A stretch of 64,000 nt of DNA, from positions 1-64,000 of the forward strand of contig CACYGL010000007.1 of assembly GCA_902773995.1 (NCBI GenBank). Direction: 5' to 3'. Shown here one piece after another: positions 16,950 through 26,359 of the stretch (positions are counted from its first letter, which is position 1; the number at the start of each line of letters is the position of its first letter). The notes beneath the pieces are model-generated. The model was not told where the DNA came from. It ran no database searches and worked only from the letters and a program-made list of their open reading frames with translations. The translations under genes were made by a program, and so were the position numbers. This DNA is from an uncultured Coriobacteriaceae bacterium. GTDB taxonomy: Bacteria; Actinomycetota; Coriobacteriia; Coriobacteriales; Atopobiaceae.

Positions 16950-17750
16950 GTGGGCTTTCAAGACGTAAAACGCGGATTTACCAATAGAGACCCGAAAGTA
17001 TTTGCGATTATCAACCAAAAAGGCGGCGTTGGAAAATCAACGACGGCGATAAACCTTTCTGCAGCGCTTGGAGAGGCTAAGAAGAAGGTACTTGTAATCG
17101 ATTTAGACCCTCAGGGGAACACAACAAGCGGATATGGCATCGAGAAAGAAGATCTTGAGCACGATATGTATGATGTCTTGCTCCAAGACTTCCCAATTGA
17201 GGATGTAATTATCGATACAGTTGAGGATAGAGTCTTTGTAGCTCCTGCGACGATCCAACTAGCGGGCGCAGAAATAGAGCTTGTATCTGCAATGGCGCGC
17301 GAAAGCATCCTCAAAAGCGTTGTCGAAAACATTAAAGAAGAATTTGACTACGTCTTTATCGACTGCCCCCCATCGCTTGGATTACTCACAATCAATGCAC
17401 TTGTTGCTTCAGATCAACTGCTAATTCCTATACAGTGCGAGTATTACGCCCTAGAGGGAGTTACAAAGCTCATCGAATCAATGAAAATGGTTAAGAGTCG
17501 CCTTAATCCATCACTTTCGATATTTGGTGTTGTCATGACTATGTATGACACGCGCACAACGCTCTCTCACCAGGTTGTCGAGGAGTGCGAGAACTATTTT
17601 GGACAGCAGATTTTCAAGACGTACATCCCTCGCAATGTCAAAATTGCTGAGGCACCAAGCCATGGTTTGCCAGTAACGATGTACGCAAGAATGAGCAAGG
17701 GCGCTTCTGCCTATACAAAACTTGCTAAGGAAGTGATTCGCCGTGGCTAA
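16950..17750 (+). CDS. parA: Chromosome partitioning ATPase ParA (Soj)
   Basis: 266 residues. GTG at 16950 is chosen because TGGGGG lies about 7 nt upstream; a TTG at 16881 opens the frame further but has no binding site. The deviant Walker A is INQKGGVGKST, followed by VLVIDLDPQGNTT and FIDCPPSLGLLT. ParA forms ATP-dependent gradients on the nucleoid that move ParB-parS complexes. It overlaps parB by 8 nt. GC content is markedly lower than in the window average. Confidence 0.95.
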   Translation: MGFQDVKRGFTNRDPKVFAIINQKGGVGKSTTAINLSAALGEAKKKVLVIDLDPQGNTTSGYGIEKEDLEHDMYDVLLQDFPIEDVIIDTVEDRVFVAPATIQLAGAEIELVSAMARESILKSVVENIKEEFDYVFIDCPPSLGLLTINALVASDQLLIPIQCEYYALEGVTKLIESMKMVKSRLNPSLSIFGVVMTMYDTRTTLSHQVVEECENYFGQQIFKTYIPRNVKIAEAPSHGLPVTMYARMSKGASAYTKLAKEVIRRG

Positions 17751-18597
17751 GAAATCAGGTTTGGGCAAGGGACTGGAATCACTGATGGGCGAAGCGAACG
17801 CAGAGGTAGGTGCTCCAGCCGCAGATTCGACATTGCCAATTTCCAAGATTAAACCGAACAGAGGTCAGCCACGCAAGAACTTCAATCCTGATGAGCTTGC
17901 CGAGCTTGCTGATTCCATCAAGCAGAATGGCATACTCCAGCCAATCATTGTTCGCAAAAAGGGAACTACGTATGAGATCGTCGCGGGTGAGAGGCGCTAT
18001 CAAGCGGCAAAACTTGCTGGTCTAGATGAAGTACCTGTTGTCATCAGAGACATTAGTGATGAGGACGTATTCAAGCTTGCTCTTATCGAGAACCTCCAGC
18101 GCTCTGACCTCAACCCTATCGAGGAGGCACAGGGATATAAGCAGCTGCTTGATAAAAACGGCCTAACTCAGGAAGAGGTAGCCCGTCTCGTATCTAAGTC
18201 GAGGTCAGCAATAACTAACACGCTCCGACTGCTTGACCTTCCAGACGAAGTCCAGGAGCTCATGAGTGAAGGTAAGCTGACGGCTGGACATGCGAGGGCA
18301 ATTCTCGCCGTCCCCTCTGAAGAGGGACGAGTTCGTCTGGCAAAGAAAGTAGTAGACCAGGGTTTGTCAGTAAGACAGACAGAAACCCTTGCTCCATTGT
18401 TTTCTGACAACAGCCAGGCGGAGCCTGTCCATCGACAACCTGTGCCTCAGTCCTTCAAGCGGGCAGCTAGGCAGATGAGGCTTGCTCTAGACACCAACGT
18501 AAAGGTGAAGACCGTACGTGGAAGGAACAAGGTGGAGATCGAGTTCGAAGACGAGGATGCGCTCGCCCACCTTGTCGACCTTCTCACGAGGGACTAG
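17743..18597 (+). CDS. parB: Chromosome partitioning protein ParB (Spo0J)
   Basis: 284 residues from GTG 17743. The N-terminal CTPase/ParB domain carries GERRYQAAKLAGLDEVPV and LIENLQRSDLNPIEEAQGY; the HTH is GLTQEEVARLVSKSRSAITN; and the C-terminal dimerisation segment is KVEIEFEDEDALAHLVDLL. It binds the parS array directly upstream of parA. It overlaps the parA stop, so the two are coupled. Confidence 0.96.
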   Translation: MAKKSGLGKGLESLMGEANAEVGAPAADSTLPISKIKPNRGQPRKNFNPDELAELADSIKQNGILQPIIVRKKGTTYEIVAGERRYQAAKLAGLDEVPVVIRDISDEDVFKLALIENLQRSDLNPIEEAQGYKQLLDKNGLTQEEVARLVSKSRSAITNTLRLLDLPDEVQELMSEGKLTAGHARAILAVPSEEGRVRLAKKVVDQGLSVRQTETLAPLFSDNSQAEPVHRQPVPQSFKRAARQMRLALDTNVKVKTVRGRNKVEIEFEDEDALAHLVDLLTRD

Positions 18598-18605
18598 GAG
18601 CAGGA

Positions 18606-18851
18606 ATGAAGAAGCTACTTCGTGGTGTGGTAGTTATCGCGACTGCAGCAGGCGTTGGCTATGTGTTCTACAAAGAGGTTCTCTCTGATGAGGCCAAGCA
18701 GAATATCAAGAAAATGGTAGAGACGGTCGAGACCTCCTATGAGCGTATAAACGAGGTTATCAACTCGGTGAGAGGCGACGTTATGCCGGACGATGGACCT
18801 CTACCTAACGTCCAGACAACCATGCAGCAGTGGAAAGACCTTGGATACTAG
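18606..18851 (+). CDS. Small membrane-anchored protein of unknown function
   Basis: 81 residues: an N-terminal helix (LLRGVVVIATAAGVGYVFY) anchors it, then a coiled, charged segment (EAKQNIKKMVETVETSYERINEVINSV) that resembles YtxH-like stress proteins, then a Pro-rich tail. The ATG is 8 nt after parB, with AGGAGCAGGA upstream, so it belongs to the parAB unit. No defined function. Confidence 0.75.
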   Translation: MKKLLRGVVVIATAAGVGYVFYKEVLSDEAKQNIKKMVETVETSYERINEVINSVRGDVMPDDGPLPNVQTTMQQWKDLGY

Positions 18852-18884
18852 GGAATCTGCGGGAACGGTAAGAAGATAAACTTA

Positions 18885-18898
18885 AGAACACGTGTTCT
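18885..18898. promoter_or_regulatory. LexA-like palindrome (SOS-box-like)
   Basis: AGAACACGTGTTCT is a perfect 14-bp palindrome with the GAAC(N4)GTTC core of actinobacterial LexA sites. It lies between the small gene and the terminator, not in front of a recognised gene. Confidence 0.45.
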
Positions 18899-18904
18899 AA
18901 TAAA

Positions 18905-18936
18905 GAGGGGCGATCACCAGCGGGTGACCGCCCCTC
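18905..18936. terminator. Bidirectional terminator between the parAB unit and rlmN
   Basis: GAGGGGCGATCACC pairs with GGTGACCGCCCCTC (one mismatch), with A-rich sequence on the left and ATTCTAAC on the right. Confidence 0.85.
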
Positions 18937-18959
18937 ATTCTAACAAAGCGTTAAGAGGA

Positions 18960-20018
18960 TTAAAGCTCCTGCATGCGCTGCCTTAGCTGCCCGCATGCAG
19001 CGTCAATGTCTGCGCCCCGGGAGTTTCTGATGGTAGCCTCAACACCAACGGAAGCCAAACGAGCAACAAACTCCTCGGCTCGCTCAGGACTTGCGGGCTT
19101 GAGCTTAGAACCGGGAACCTCATTGAGCTGGATGATGTTGACGTGTGCCAGAGTGCCGCGACAGAAGTCGCACAGCGCGCCAAGCTCGTCCTCGTTGTCA
19201 TTGACGCCCTGAATGAGCGCATACTCGTAGGTAGGCCGGCGTCCAGTCTTGTCAACATACTCGCCCATCACGTCATAGAGGTGAATAAGGGAGTACTTCT
19301 TGACGCCAGGCATGAGGATGTTGCGCGTGCTCTGGTTGGCGGAGTGAAGCGAGACGGCGAGTGTGAACTGCTCGGGCTCGTTTGCAAAACGCTTAATCAT
19401 GGGGATAACGCCGCAGGTGGACACCGTGAGGTGGCGCGCGCCAATCCCCGCACCTTCAGGAGAGTTGAGGCGCCGCAGCGCGGCGAGCGTAGCATCGTAG
19501 TTCATCATGGGCTCGCCCTGCCCCATCATCACAACGCTGGTAACGCGCGTGTTGAAGTCATCGCGAACATGCATGACCTGCTCGTAAATCTCGCCAGCCG
19601 TCAGCGAGCGGGTAAGACCCGAGGCGCCGGTTGCACAGAACGCGCAGCCCATGGCACAGCCCGCCTGTGTAGAGACGCACACGGCAAGCCGGTTCTTTGA
19701 GGGCATGCCAACGCACTCCACGGCCACGCCATCTGGGAAGCGAAGCAGGTACTTGCGGCTGCCGTCCATAGAGACCTGCCGCGCGACCTCCTCGACACCT
19801 CCGAGCGTGACGTAGTCCGCAAGCTCGGCTCGCAGCGCCTTCGACAGGTTGGTCATCTGGTCGAGTGAGGTGGCGTTCTTGACCCACACCCAGTCCTCGA
19901 TCTGCTTTGCACGGAACTTGGGCTGACCCAGCTCTGCGAGAAGGGTCTCAAGCTGGCCGCGCGTACAGTTTCTTAGGTCGAGCTTCTCGTTGTTTCGGTT
20001 GACGTCTTCCGTCTGCAT
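18960..20018 (-). CDS. rlmN: 23S rRNA (adenine-C2) methyltransferase RlmN
   Basis: 352 residues, radical SAM enzyme that methylates A2503 of 23S rRNA and A37 of some tRNAs. ATG at 20018 has AAGGGG upstream. The cluster motif is CAMGCAFCATGASGLTR; MMGQGEPMMNYD, LHSANQSTRN and the catalytic Cys near the C-terminus (DIDAACGQL) are present. It is divergent from ddl, with a shared intergenic region of 108 bp. Confidence 0.96.
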   Translation of the reverse strand: MQTEDVNRNNEKLDLRNCTRGQLETLLAELGQPKFRAKQIEDWVWVKNATSLDQMTNLSKALRAELADYVTLGGVEEVARQVSMDGSRKYLLRFPDGVAVECVGMPSKNRLAVCVSTQAGCAMGCAFCATGASGLTRSLTAGEIYEQVMHVRDDFNTRVTSVVMMGQGEPMMNYDATLAALRRLNSPEGAGIGARHLTVSTCGVIPMIKRFANEPEQFTLAVSLHSANQSTRNILMPGVKKYSLIHLYDVMGEYVDKTGRRPTYEYALIQGVNDNEDELGALCDFCRGTLAHVNIIQLNEVPGSKLKPASPERAEEFVARLASVGVEATIRNSRGADIDAACGQLRQRMQEL

Positions 20019-20126
20019 TTCTGGCCCCTTGCCCTTGTCGTATGGTGTGGTGGAGTATCCTCTTTGAGTTACTGTCTCCGTGTGAGTTGAGTCTACCGCA
20101 CGGCGGAGAGATGCGAGGGAGAGCAC

Positions 20127-21098
20127 ATGACAAGTCAGGACGTGTTGGGCCTCAAGGTTGTCGTTATCGCCGGCGGCTGGTCTGACGAGAAGGAAATTTC
20201 CCTGGACTCTGGGCGCGCGTGCCAGAAGGCGCTCACCGAGGCGGGTTTCAAGGGCGTTGACCTGCTCGATGCCGCAGATGGCGAGTTTGTGTCAAAGCTC
20301 GTTGCCGGCGGTTACGACGTGGCCTTTGTCGCCATGCACGGACACTACGGCGAGGATGGGTGCATCCAGGGGCTCCTCGAGATTCTGCACATGCCCTACA
20401 CCTTCTCGGGTGTGCTTGGGAGCGCCGTGAGCACCGAGAAGGAGGTCGCCAAGACCCTCTATCGCCAGGCGGGCATCCCCACGCCGCGCGGAACCGACGT
20501 TGCAGCCGGCACAAAGCTCACAGATGACGATATCGACCGCATCGTGGACGAGCTTGGGCTGCCGCTCTTTGTGAAGCCTGCGGCAAACGGCTCGAGCTAC
20601 GGCGTCACGCGTGTGACCAGTGCTTCTCAGCTTCGCGATGCCGTGGACCGCGCGTCGGCAGGCGGAGATCGCGCCCTAATCGAGGAGTGCATCACCGGCA
20701 CCGAGATTACCGTCCCCGTGATTGGCAACGATGACCCCAAGGCACTGCCTATCGTCGAGATCGTGACCGGCGCAGAGTTCTATGACCTCAAGGTAAAGTA
20801 CGAGCCCTCGTCCATGCACCACGTGATTCCTGCTCGCCTGGAGGCTGGCGTCTACGCCCGCGCCCAGGAGCTGGCCGTTCGCGCCCACCGCGCCCTTGGC
20901 TGCCTTGGGGCTTCGCGTAGCGACTTCATTGTGCGCGAGGATGGCACTCCGGTGATTCTCGAGACCAACACCATTCCGGGCATGACCGAGACCAGCCTCC
21001 TGCCCGATTCCGCCCGTCACGGTGGCATTGAGTTCCCCGAACTCTGCAAGAAGTTCGTGGAGTATGCGCTCGAGGCTCACGGGAAGTCGGAGGAATAG
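20127..21098 (+). CDS. ddl: D-alanine--D-alanine ligase
   Basis: 323 residues, ATP-grasp enzyme making D-Ala-D-Ala for peptidoglycan. Motifs: VIAGGWSDEKEISLDSG, AMHGHYGEDGCIQGLLE, PLFVKPAANGSSYGVT, and the metal-binding DGTPVILETNTIPGMTETS. ATG at 20127 follows GAGGGAGAGCAC. It is directly followed (1 nt) by the DinG-type gene. Confidence 0.96.
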   Translation: MTSQDVLGLKVVVIAGGWSDEKEISLDSGRACQKALTEAGFKGVDLLDAADGEFVSKLVAGGYDVAFVAMHGHYGEDGCIQGLLEILHMPYTFSGVLGSAVSTEKEVAKTLYRQAGIPTPRGTDVAAGTKLTDDDIDRIVDELGLPLFVKPAANGSSYGVTRVTSASQLRDAVDRASAGGDRALIEECITGTEITVPVIGNDDPKALPIVEIVTGAEFYDLKVKYEPSSMHHVIPARLEAGVYARAQELAVRAHRALGCLGASRSDFIVREDGTPVILETNTIPGMTETSLLPDSARHGGIEFPELCKKFVEYALEAHGKSEE

Positions 21099-21099
21099 C

Positions 21100-24078
21100 A
21101 TGGCCCTTGCCAGTGCTGGCGGGCGAGAAGAGAACACGGAACGAGCTGCAGCCGCCCTCGAGCGGCTGCTTCTTCCTGGAACGCCCGAGGACATTCGTGC
21201 CAACTATAAAAGTCTTGCCGAGCGGGCTCGCACCCATGAGTTTGACCTGCTTGAAGAGGATATCGTGGTGCTCGATACGGAGACTACGGGCCTCTCGTTC
21301 AAGGACTGTGAGCTCATAGAGATATCTGCCGCAAGGATCTCGGGCCGCGAGGCTGTGGAGCGTTTCGAGACCTTTGTTGATCCCGGCAGGCCAATCCCGC
21401 CCGAGATTCAGCGCCTCACAGGCATACGCGACATAGACGTTGCTGGCGCACCCACCCCCGAGGAGGCCGTGAGCGCCCTGGCGGACTTTGTGGGCGGTTC
21501 TCCTGTGCTGGCGCACAACGCCACCTTCGACCGCACCTTCATCGAGGGTGTGCGCGGCGGCTCCGAGGTGTCTGACACCTGGATTGACACGCTTGCGCTC
21601 TCTCGCATTGCGCTCCCGCGTCTCTCGTCCCACCGGCTCTCGGACATGGCGGAGGCGTTTGGCTGCGATTCTGTCACGCACCGTGCGGGCGATGACGTCG
21701 ACGCGCTCTGCGGCATGTGGCGCATCATCCTGCTTGGCCTCTCTGACCTGCCGGCGGGGCTCCTGGGCAAGCTCTCGGAGATGCACCCCGAGGTAGAGTG
21801 GCCTTTTAGGCCTGTCATTGCACACCTTGCCGCCGAGAGGGGCCCAGAGACCTTCTCGCTCAAGGCGCTTCGTCACGGGCTAGTCTCCCGCGAGGAGACG
21901 CACCAGCGCGCGGACGCCGCCGAGAGCGACGAGGCCCTTGTCGCCCCAACCCCTGAGGCCATTAGGGACGAGTTCACGCCTGCGGGTGTTGTTGGGCACA
22001 TGTACGAGAACTACGAGACGCGCCCGGAGCAGGTCTCGATGGCGCTCGAGGTGCGAGACGCCCTTGCCACCTCGACGCACCGCACGATAGAGGCTGGCAC
22101 AGGCGTTGGAAAGTCCATTGCCTACCTGCTACCCGAGGTCCTTTTCGCCCAGCGCAACAACGTAACCGTGGGCATTGCGACAAAGACCAACGCCCTCACC
22201 GACCAGCTTGTCTCCCACGAGCTGCCGGCGCTGGCCCGCGCGCTGCCAAAGGGGCTCACCTTCCACAGTCTGAAGGGCTACGAGCACTATCCGTGTCTGC
22301 ACAGGCTCGACCGCGCCGCTGTGGAGGACCTGCCGCTTGAGCTGGCGCGCAACGACGGGCGCTCTGACAATGCCATCGCGGGTGACATGCTCACCGCCAT
22401 TGCCGTGACGTATGCGTACGCCTGCCAGTCTCCTGACGGCGACTTGGACGCGCTGGGGATCCGCTGGCGGTACGTTCCGCGGCAGATGCTCACGACCACC
22501 CCCAACGAGTGCCTGCGCACGCGATGCCCGTACTTCCCCAACGAGTGCCTGGTCCATGGCGCGCGCCGTCGTGCCGCTAGCGGCGACGTGGTGGTGACCA
22601 ACCACTCGCTGCTGCTGCGCAACGTTGCAGCTGAGGGAAAGATTCTGCCGCCCATTCGCCACTGGGTGATCGATGAGGCCCACTCCTTCGAGAGCGAGGC
22701 ACGCCGCCAGTGGGCGCACGAGGTCTCCGGTGACGTGGCTCGTGCGGCGTTTGAGCTGCTTGGCGGCACCAAGAGCGGTGCGCTGCACGCGGTGATGACA
22801 TCTGTCTCGGTGTCCAAACTCGAAGGGGCCACGCTTGTGCAGGGTCTGCTCACCAAGACTGCGGCGTCCGTCTCGCGCGCTGCCGTGTCCACGGCCGACC
22901 TCTTCATGGCTGTGCACGAGCTCGGCTCGCTTGCCAGGGGCGATGGCGGCTACGACATGGTGACCCTTTGGATTGACGAGAAGGTCCGCGAGACGTCGCA
23001 GTGGAGTGCCGTTGCGGAGGCCGGGTCTGCTGCCGTTGCACACCTGGATGAGGCGGCAAAGAACCTGGGCGAGGCCGAGGAGAAGCTTGCCGAGGTCGCG
23101 CCGCAGCTTGCCGCGGATCTCACGGAGTCCGGACGCTTTGTGTCTGAGCTGCTCGAGAGCCTGCGCCTCATCCTGGGCGGAGAGGACCAGACATACGTGT
23201 ACTCCGCGGAGCTGTACCGCTCCAAGAGACGCATTGGTGCCGAGAAGCTCCTTGCCGAGAAGCTCGACGTGGGTGCGGACCTTGCCCAGAACTGGCTGCC
23301 AGAGATGAAGAGCGTGGTGTTTACCTCGGCCACCATGGCAGTGAGGGACGACTTCTCGCACTTTGACCATGCGGTTGGTCTCGACCGCCTGCCCTCAAGC
23401 ATGCACAAAGACGTGCGTCTTGATTCAAGCTTTGATTACGATAAGAGTATGTCGGTCATTGTGACCAAAGATATGCCCGCGCCAAACGATGGCAACTACC
23501 TGGACGCACTTGTTGAGCTTCTCTACAGCGTGCATCGTTCTATGGATGGCTCGGTTCTCACGTTGTTCACAAATAGGCGTGACATGGAGCGCGTGTACGC
23601 AGAACTTGAGCCACGCCTGACCAAGGTGGGACTGGCGTTGGTGTGCCAGGAGCGTGGCTCCTCTCCGCGACGTCTGCGCCAGCAGTTCCTGGCTGAGAAG
23701 CGCACGTCGCTTCTCGCGCTGCGGTCGTTCTGGGAGGGCTTTGACGCCACGGGTGACACGTTGAGGTGTGTGGTCATCCCCAAGCTGCCGTTTGCAAGTC
23801 CCAATGACCCCATCGTGCGCGAGCGCGACCTGCGCGAGGACCGCGCATGGTGGCGCTACTCGCTGCCCGAGGCGGTCATCTCGGTGAAGCAAGCTGCGGG
23901 TCGTCTTATCCGCACGTCGAGCGACTGCGGCGTGCTGGTGCTTGCGGACTCGCGCGTGGTGCAGAAGCGCTACGGACGGGCGTTCACCGGATCGCTGCCC
24001 TCTAAGAGCGTGACTACGCTCGAGATGCAGAACGTGGGCCGCTACATAGAGATGTGGCGCTCGACGCACGAGCGATAG
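21100..24078 (+). CDS. dinG: DinG-type ATP-dependent helicase with N-terminal DEDDh exonuclease
   Basis: 992 residues. ATG at 21100 follows CGGAGGAATAGC. The exonuclease domain (about residues 40-210) has VVLDTETTGLSF, LAHNATFDRTF and HRAGDDVDAL. The helicase has Walker A EAGTGVGKSIAYLLP, DEAH box VIDEAHSFES, and motif VI QAAGRLIRT. Cysteines in CLRTRCPYFPNECLVHG could ligate a 4Fe-4S cluster as in XPD/DinG proteins. The arrangement equals the Gram-positive DinG with fused 3'-5' exonuclease. The role is probably repair of collided replication forks or R-loops. The WYL regulators downstream, on the other strand, may be part of the same DNA-damage theme. Confidence 0.9.
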   Translation: MALASAGGREENTERAAAALERLLLPGTPEDIRANYKSLAERARTHEFDLLEEDIVVLDTETTGLSFKDCELIEISAARISGREAVERFETFVDPGRPIPPEIQRLTGIRDIDVAGAPTPEEAVSALADFVGGSPVLAHNATFDRTFIEGVRGGSEVSDTWIDTLALSRIALPRLSSHRLSDMAEAFGCDSVTHRAGDDVDALCGMWRIILLGLSDLPAGLLGKLSEMHPEVEWPFRPVIAHLAAERGPETFSLKALRHGLVSREETHQRADAAESDEALVAPTPEAIRDEFTPAGVVGHMYENYETRPEQVSMALEVRDALATSTHRTIEAGTGVGKSIAYLLPEVLFAQRNNVTVGIATKTNALTDQLVSHELPALARALPKGLTFHSLKGYEHYPCLHRLDRAAVEDLPLELARNDGRSDNAIAGDMLTAIAVTYAYACQSPDGDLDALGIRWRYVPRQMLTTTPNECLRTRCPYFPNECLVHGARRRAASGDVVVTNHSLLLRNVAAEGKILPPIRHWVIDEAHSFESEARRQWAHEVSGDVARAAFELLGGTKSGALHAVMTSVSVSKLEGATLVQGLLTKTAASVSRAAVSTADLFMAVHELGSLARGDGGYDMVTLWIDEKVRETSQWSAVAEAGSAAVAHLDEAAKNLGEAEEKLAEVAPQLAADLTESGRFVSELLESLRLILGGEDQTYVYSAELYRSKRRIGAEKLLAEKLDVGADLAQNWLPEMKSVVFTSATMAVRDDFSHFDHAVGLDRLPSSMHKDVRLDSSFDYDKSMSVIVTKDMPAPNDGNYLDALVELLYSVHRSMDGSVLTLFTNRRDMERVYAELEPRLTKVGLALVCQERGSSPRRLRQQFLAEKRTSLLALRSFWEGFDATGDTLRCVVIPKLPFASPNDPIVRERDLREDRAWWRYSLPEAVISVKQAAGRLIRTSSDCGVLVLADSRVVQKRYGRAFTGSLPSKSVTTLEMQNVGRYIEMWRSTHER

Positions 24079-24086
24079 AAGCGCAG

Positions 24087-25031
24087 CTACTGTTTTCCCA
24101 GCTTACGGTGGGCATAGGCGACGGCGAGGGCTTTGACTTCGCCGTCACTTGTGAATGCAGCGCCGGCACAGGCCGCAATGCGCCGCGGTAGCCATTCCCC
24201 GCCGTAGTAGGGAATGCGCGTAACGACAACGGAGCCGTCATCGCGTTCTACGTGCAGGCCAGGCCAGGCGAGAAGCTCAAGGTAGTGCCTGTCACGAAAG
24301 GTGATGCGCACCTCGCGCTCGGGACTGGTCTGCCGTGGCTCTGGCGGAAGCTCTTCTGCCGGCGCAATGAGCACATCCGTCATGCGGTCAAGGCGAAAGA
24401 CGCGCTCGCCCTGGCGCGAGGGGTCGTAGGCGTCAAGGTACCAGACGCCATCTGCGTTGCGCAGCCCGCGCGGATCCACGTGCCGCCTCCGCGGAGCCTT
24501 GTCAGTCACGCCCTGGTACGAGAAGTCGAGCATGCCGAGCTGGGCTATGGCCTTGGAGCACTGGAGGAGGGCCTCGGCCGTGCGGTGGTTGCCCGACTCG
24601 TCGCTGCCCTCGCTAGGCGCCGCCGGCGCCTGGGCCTCGGTGGAGTGCTGGGACGAGAGCGATGCCGCGATCTTTTGGCGCAATGGGGCGTCTGCTGGGA
24701 TTTCCATCTGATCGAGGGCCGCCTTAACGGCGACGGTCTCGGACTTGGTGAGGCGAAGCCTTCTTGCGTGGCTGCCTGAGCTGCCCTCGAGCGTGAGGCG
24801 GTCGTTGTCCTGGCCTTCGGAGAGCGGGAGAACCGCCGCACCCTCGCCGCCCGCGGCAAGGATGAGGTCCATGCGATGGCGTGCGTCCTGCTCACTGATT
24901 CCCAGACGACCAGCTATGGTCTCCACGTCCAGGCTGTCACCCGCGTGGTCGAGCGACGAGATAATGGCGACAAGCTCGCGGGCCTCCTGCAGGCCTCCCT
25001 TGCGGCCGGCGCCCTGCCTGCGACTAGCCAT
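24087..25031 (-). CDS. WYL-domain transcriptional regulator (second of a pair)
   Basis: 314 residues from ATG 25031, overlapping the upstream partner gene by 8 nt. It has an N-terminal winged helix (DVETIAGRLGISEQDARHRMDLIL) and a WYL domain (RRRHVDPRGLRNADGVWYLDAYDPSRQGERVFRLDRM). It resembles PafC. PafBC in mycobacteria sense single-stranded DNA and activate the LexA-independent DNA-damage response; the same role here is inferred from pairing and architecture. Confidence 0.85.
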   Translation of the reverse strand: MASRRQGAGRKGGLQEARELVAIISSLDHAGDSLDVETIAGRLGISEQDARHRMDLILAAGGEGAAVLPLSEGQDNDRLTLEGSSGSHARRLRLTKSETVAVKAALDQMEIPADAPLRQKIAASLSSQHSTEAQAPAAPSEGSDESGNHRTAEALLQCSKAIAQLGMLDFSYQGVTDKAPRRRHVDPRGLRNADGVWYLDAYDPSRQGERVFRLDRMTDVLIAPAEELPPEPRQTSPEREVRITFRDRHYLELLAWPGLHVERDDGSVVVTRIPYYGGEWLPRRIAACAGAAFTSDGEVKALAVAYAHRKLGKQ

Positions 25032-26049
25032 ATGCAACGACCCCCTTGAGCTTGGAACGCCAGGCAGAGACCAGCTCTGACGGCGCGATGGGCGTGATGT
25101 CCTCCGCGATGGCCCACGAGGCGGCGTCATCCAGGCTGCTTATCTCGATGCGCCAAAGGAGGGAGGCGGGAGAGTGGCTCGTAGTCGCGACCTCATTGGC
25201 ACCAAGGGTGTCATCAGGCTCGAGGAACGTGCCTTTGCCAAGCGTGACCTTGGAAAACTCCTGTGCCGCCTGCACCGGCACGGCAAACACCCCATCGCAT
25301 GTGACCGGCCCAATCTGGAAAGGCAACTTCTGCCAGTCACGAACGTCGAAGTCCTCCGGGATCTCGAAGGACGGCCCCACAACCTTGGAAGCTCGTCGAA
25401 CACGGTCGATGCGATACGTGTGTGCCGAGCCCTCGATGACCGCGCCGCTCTCGTCAATAGATGCCGCCACCATATAGAGATGACCGCGCATGCCAAAGAA
25501 GCCATAGGGAGCTACCCGACGCTTGACCGTGGTTCCATCGGCGCGCACGTAGTCTATCTGCGCGACTAGCCCGGAAAGGCTGCATTCCTGGAGAGTTGCA
25601 AGCTGTCGACTGGGTGCTCTCTCCTCGGCGGGCAGGGAGACCGATGCGGGATAGTCGAAGGCGTCATCGATCTTCGAGAGCGCAATGCGAAGCTCGGCGC
25701 CGTAGGGGAAGTCCGGATCATCGACAAGCGGGAGACATGCAACGTCAAGGGCCATGGCGTCCTCGTCCGAGAGCTCGGTGCTCTCGACGAACGAAGCACT
25801 ATCTACGCACCAGAGCGTCTCCGGGCCGTCAGCACGGCTCACCATAATGCCGCATTCGGCGAGCGCAGCCCTATCCCGCCGAAAGGCAGTGCGATATGAG
25901 TCTGGCTTGGTGAGGTCCGGATAGAACGAGTGCCAGATGGTGTCATCGCTTATGGTGTCCGAGCTCATGAAGGCAAGTGCGAGCGAGGCAATCCTCGTTG
26001 CCTGCTCGTCATCCTTCGAAAGCGCCGAATAGCCTTCTCGTTCGTCCAA
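25024..26049 (-). CDS. WYL-domain transcriptional regulator (first of a pair)
   Basis: About 341 residues. TTG at 26049 is preferred as start, since GGGAGG lies 6 nt upstream and the protein then begins DEREGYSALSKDDEQATRIAS; an ATG at 26118 is the alternative but lacks a binding site. HTH region: MSSDTISDDTIWHSFYPDL, FRRDRAALAECGI. WYL segment: RRVAPYGFFGMRGHLYMVAAS and AHTYRIDRVRRASKV. It resembles PafB. Coupled to the second gene. The region 26050-26359 between it and the divergent M28-like gene carries TATACT at 26289-26294 and nothing else recognised. Confidence 0.85.
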   Translation of the reverse strand: MDEREGYSALSKDDEQATRIASLALAFMSSDTISDDTIWHSFYPDLTKPDSYRTAFRRDRAALAECGIMVSRADGPETLWCVDSASFVESTELSDEDAMALDVACLPLVDDPDFPYGAELRIALSKIDDAFDYPASVSLPAEERAPSRQLATLQECSLSGLVAQIDYVRADGTTVKRRVAPYGFFGMRGHLYMVAASIDESGAVIEGSAHTYRIDRVRRASKVVGPSFEIPEDFDVRDWQKLPFQIGPVTCDGVFAVPVQAAQEFSKVTLGKGTFLEPDDTLGANEVATTSHSPASLLWRIEISSLDDAASWAIAEDITPIAPSELVSAWRSKLKGVVAYG

Positions 26050-26359
26050 CCCAGTCCTCCCACTTCTGCTTTGGTGGCCCACGTAGACGCGTGGCCCATG
26101 CCGTTGCGTGTGCGCCATCACGTTTAGACGATAGTCGAAAGGAGGGAACCCGGCGAGTTGTGCGCGCGGAGAAATATGCAGGACCCGAGCACCATGATGA
26201 ACGGTGCCGCATGTGGTCTCGTTGTGGGGGAATTGCCGTGCAGACGACCGTCCAGGGGGTGCCGGGGTGATATCGCTGTCCCTCAAGACGTATACTCAAT
26301 ACCGCATATGCGCATTCTCGCGACCTAAACGGCTGCGTGACCAGCGGAGGACGTACAGC

